Source of the DNA: Flavobacteriales bacterium
Lineage (GTDB): Bacteria > Bacteroidota > Bacteroidia > Flavobacteriales > BACL11
Length of the DNA stretch: 7,779 bases
Direction: 5' to 3'
Assembly (NCBI GenBank): GCA_002724895.1
Contig: PBQB01000073.1
Coordinates: forward strand, 2,271-10,049
Part shown: in pieces, positions 7,001-7,779 of the stretch
Numbering within the stretch: the first letter of the stretch is position 1
Layout: every line of letters starts with the position of its first letter
The notes under the pieces: model-generated
What the model saw: the letters and a program-made list of their open reading frames with translations, nothing else
Database searches by the model: none
What the model was told of the DNA's origin: nothing
Program-made: the position numbers and the translations under genes

Positions 7001-7779
7001 ATTGATAAGTTTGACTAGTTAAAGTATTTCCAGATAAAGGATTAACAACAACTGTAGCTGTTCCCGATTGATTTCCAGGGCATGTCTCTGTACTTGTGAA
7101 GCTAAGTTCAAAAGGTAGATTATTAATTACTTGTATATTATTTAATGCAAGGTCACATCCATTTTGATCTGTAATAGTAACGGAGTAAGATCCTGCGCTT
7201 ATTGCTGTTAAATTAGCGTTAGATGAAGTAAAGCTATTTGGGCCAGTCCAAGAATAAATATAAGGGTTTCCACTACTAAATGGTGTTCCACCCTGTAAAT
7301 TAGTAATGTTTATTGCTCCTGCAACATCATTACAAAATTCATCAGTAGTAGATATGTTTGCAGAAATAGCAGAGGGATCATTCAAGCTAATCGAAGTATC
7401 TCCAGAACAACCATTAGCATCATCAAATGAAACTAAATATAGCCCTGCACTTAATCCAGTGGCTTGTGGTGAACTCAGTGATGGAATTTGAATCCATTGA
7501 TAGTTACTATATGTTGATATAACCCCTCCAATTGGCTGTAATAATATAGTGCCGTCACTAACTCCATTACATGAAGGGGAAGTAACAAGTGCATTTGCAA
7601 AAATTTGTGATGGCTCGTTTAGAACAATGTTATTCTGTTTAACACATAAATTTGCATCTCTTACTTGAGTATTATAAGTTCCTGAAGTTAATGTATTGAA
7701 TGTATTTGAATTTTGCCAAGTAGTCCCCCCATCTATAGAATATTCATAGGGTGGGTTTCCTCCAGATGGAGGATTAAAA
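4095..7779 (-). CDS. SprB-repeat surface protein with gliding-motility C-terminal domain, 5'-truncated
   Basis: The minus-strand frame is open from the right edge (first full codon at 7778) to the TAA at 4095-4097, giving 1227 visible residues; the true start and signal peptide are outside the window. A TTG in frame at 7383-7385 is internal: the residues before it continue the same repeat pattern. In order, the protein has twelve SprB-like repeats of about 75-96 residues (the first truncated), two other Cys-paired modules, and a C-terminal domain of the CHU_C/TIGR04131 type (ITPNNDGYND, FNRWG, PVGTYYYIIDL). This architecture is that of large T9SS-exported adhesins such as SprB of Flavobacterium johnsoniae, which moves along the cell surface during gliding. 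Whether this one serves gliding, attachment or another surface role cannot be told. It is followed at once by a PorP/SprF gene, its likely export partner. Composition is Ser/Thr/Asn-rich with few Lys, unlike the Lys-rich cytoplasmic genes to the left. Confidence 0.93.
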   Translation of the reverse strand, partial: FNPPSGGNPPYEYSIDGGTTWQNSNTFNTLTSGTYNTQVRDANLCVKQNNIVLNEPSQIFANALVTSPSCNGVSDGTILLQPIGGVISTYSNYQWIQIPSLSSPQATGLSAGLYLVSFDDANGCSGDTSISLNDPSAISANISTTDEFCNDVAGAINITNLQGGTPFSSGNPYIYSWTGPNSFTSSNANLTAISAGSYSVTITDQNGCDLALNNIQVINNLPFELSFTSTETCPGNQSGTATVVVNPLSGNTLTSQTYQWTVTGQSTIISTLQAVSSLAVGSYTCTVTDASFPGCSISGPVNVDTSAVAVKIDNLELVEISCHNATDGEITVHASGGTPPYTFSINGISNGSDSVFSNLSSNSYTLRVEDNVNCYDELTIIVDNPLPLSIDTILVNPIRCHGESNASIQSIIVNGGNSPYQYSINGGLPRSNMSYFINYGPGNYTVEVKDENNCFTSDILIITEPSPLSVSIVPSLWNNYQVRCYEDTNSYANIYPSGGISPYMFLCVDLINSDTVYYGTSSLISNLRHGEYEFYVMDSLSCLYTESIIYHQPSPIQHNFIPTHVTCEGWSNGSLIDSVYGGVGGSINSYTYMWNSNPQETDYYIDSIAVGDHFVTVMDANNCMSTDTFSSINANNALSVSINTSLTKDVSCFNYCDGEISVFVSGGVANINSNGDSIYTYLWNDTLFQNTVTATGLCVNNNTNSTSYSCIVTDLTGCSDTVSYTISQNIPVSVTATLVTEILCYDDSTGRVTANATGGAGSFEYMWSNNFVYNSSPNNPLSASSGIPVGNYIVTAKDQNGCVATDSIELIQPPEMELVVSSENVSCYGFGDGIISAQSSGGTPFLGIPPEYIYNYYDNLGNLINTIQSDISESNNLTPGIYRVQSQDMNGCIIQSGSLYISEPSDSLTLLFSTVDDRCSQNSGEITVFAYGGTEPYQYLWDNGGNTTQLSSLSAGYYSIVITDANNCLFKDSVLVKGTQNVFLPDNQSSITYEICLGDSVFIDINEKTSINYLWDDGSTVADRWVFPSKRTNQYQLIIDDPFCSDTYSVYANVNVDFVDAKPTSNPSLNYGPHPVIVNGDAIQIFSDNNYCDEYNWVWQDGATSSQSFNDNPESSSWYYISVDSAGCLGYDSIYVVVGVLPYEGITPNNDGYNDTWTPRDIESYPEAIIKIFNRWGGLIFESNGGVEYKAWDGTNNGKELPVGTYYYIIDLKTEDEPQTGPITIIR
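4098..4358 (-). other. T9SS C-terminal sorting domain (CHU_C / gliding-motility type) of the adhesin
   Basis: The last 87 residues carry the family landmarks: ITPNNDGYNDTW, a YPEAIIKIFNRWGGLIF strand pair, AWDGTNNGKELPVGTYYYIID, and the closing strand GPITIIR. This is the type B signal that directs proteins through the type IX secretion system and, in characterised cases, depends on a SprF-like protein. It contains no Cys, unlike all upstream modules. Confidence 0.9.
4359..4841 (-). other. Two Cys-paired linker modules between repeats and sorting domain
   Basis: About 161 residues lie between the last SprB-like repeat and the sorting domain. They read as two beta-rich, Ig-like modules, each with one Cys pair (EICLGDSVFI with DPFCSDTY; NNYCDEYNW with SAGCLGYDS). 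Both contain a W-x-D-G motif (LWDDGST, VWQDGAT), so they look related to each other but lack the GG(T/x)PPY signature of the SprB-like repeats. The fold is inferred only. Confidence 0.55.
4842..7778 (-). repeat. Array of 12 divergent SprB-like protein repeats
   Basis: Repeat boundaries, from the N-terminal side, are approximately 7778-7611 (partial), 7610-7374, 7373-7113, 7112-6861, 6860-6624, 6623-6384, 6383-6120, 6119-5880, 5879-5592, 5591-5340, 5339-5067 and 5066-4842. A typical unit has C-x-G/N-x-x-DG-x-I near its start, a GGTPPY-type turn, a (S/T)Y-x-(V/L) strand, and D-x-N-x-C before a terminal (E/x)P. Units are divergent at the protein level and no long identical DNA blocks are evident, so recent expansion by recombination is not supported. 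Confidence 0.85.

Noticed and set aside
7758..7773. TCCTCC-AGAT-GGAGGA hairpin at the right edge
   Set aside because: It falls in codons for the conserved PPSGG turn of a repeat; Pro and Gly codons produce this symmetry by themselves.
4842..7778. DNA-level repeats in the adhesin as a recombination or variation cassette
   Set aside because: Shared stretches are short (such as TCCTCCACTAG, encoding the SGG turn) and the units are highly divergent, so there is no sign of recent duplication.

Overview
The window is strongly AT-rich DNA from a member of the Bacteroidota, most likely a Flavobacteriales-type or related gliding or marine lineage. The evidence is a cell-surface protein built from SprB-type repeats with a gliding-motility-associated C-terminal domain (type IX secretion cargo), a PorP/SprF-family protein directly behind it, a HmuY-like protein, and TANNTTTG promoter-like elements. 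No mobile element, CRISPR array, rRNA or tRNA was seen.

Layout. Bases 1-663 (+) hold the C-terminal 220 residues of a HmuY-like (heme-binding family) protein whose start lies off the left edge. After 42 bp comes hemW (706-1833, +), a radical-SAM heme chaperone that must start at a TTG codon. hemW overlaps tail-to-tail by 15 bp with a minus-strand glycosyltransferase gene (1819-2931) of the DUF1972/GT4 (rhamnosyltransferase-like) type. A 235-bp gap (2932-3166) holds a promoter-like element for the glycosyltransferase, a 12-bp direct repeat, an inverted repeat, and a strong GC-stem terminator that closes the operon to its right. The rest of the window is that minus-strand operon: a large repeat protein (4095 to beyond 7779, 5' end missing), then 1 to 16 nt later (depending on the start chosen) a PorP/SprF-family gene (3167-4078).

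How the genes work together. The repeat protein and the PorP/SprF protein form a recognisable cargo/partner pair. In Flavobacterium johnsoniae, SprF is needed for export of the giant adhesin SprB, and cargo with this type of C-terminal domain is usually encoded beside a SprF-like protein. The visible adhesin part has 12 divergent SprB-like repeats, one truncated by the window edge, followed by two further Cys-paired modules and the C-terminal sorting domain. On the left, a heme-binding-family protein sits next to a heme chaperone, which hints at a heme-related unit. However, the visible HmuY-like sequence lacks the usual axial-ligand residues, so heme binding is uncertain. The glycosyltransferase probably acts in surface polysaccharide synthesis and looks independent.

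Most of the window is ordinary for this phylum. I see no clear evidence of an undescribed system. The items most worth checking are the ligand-poor HmuY-like protein beside hemW, the 14-bp perfect hairpin near the hemW/glycosyltransferase junction, and a possible short plus-strand transcript in the intergenic gap.
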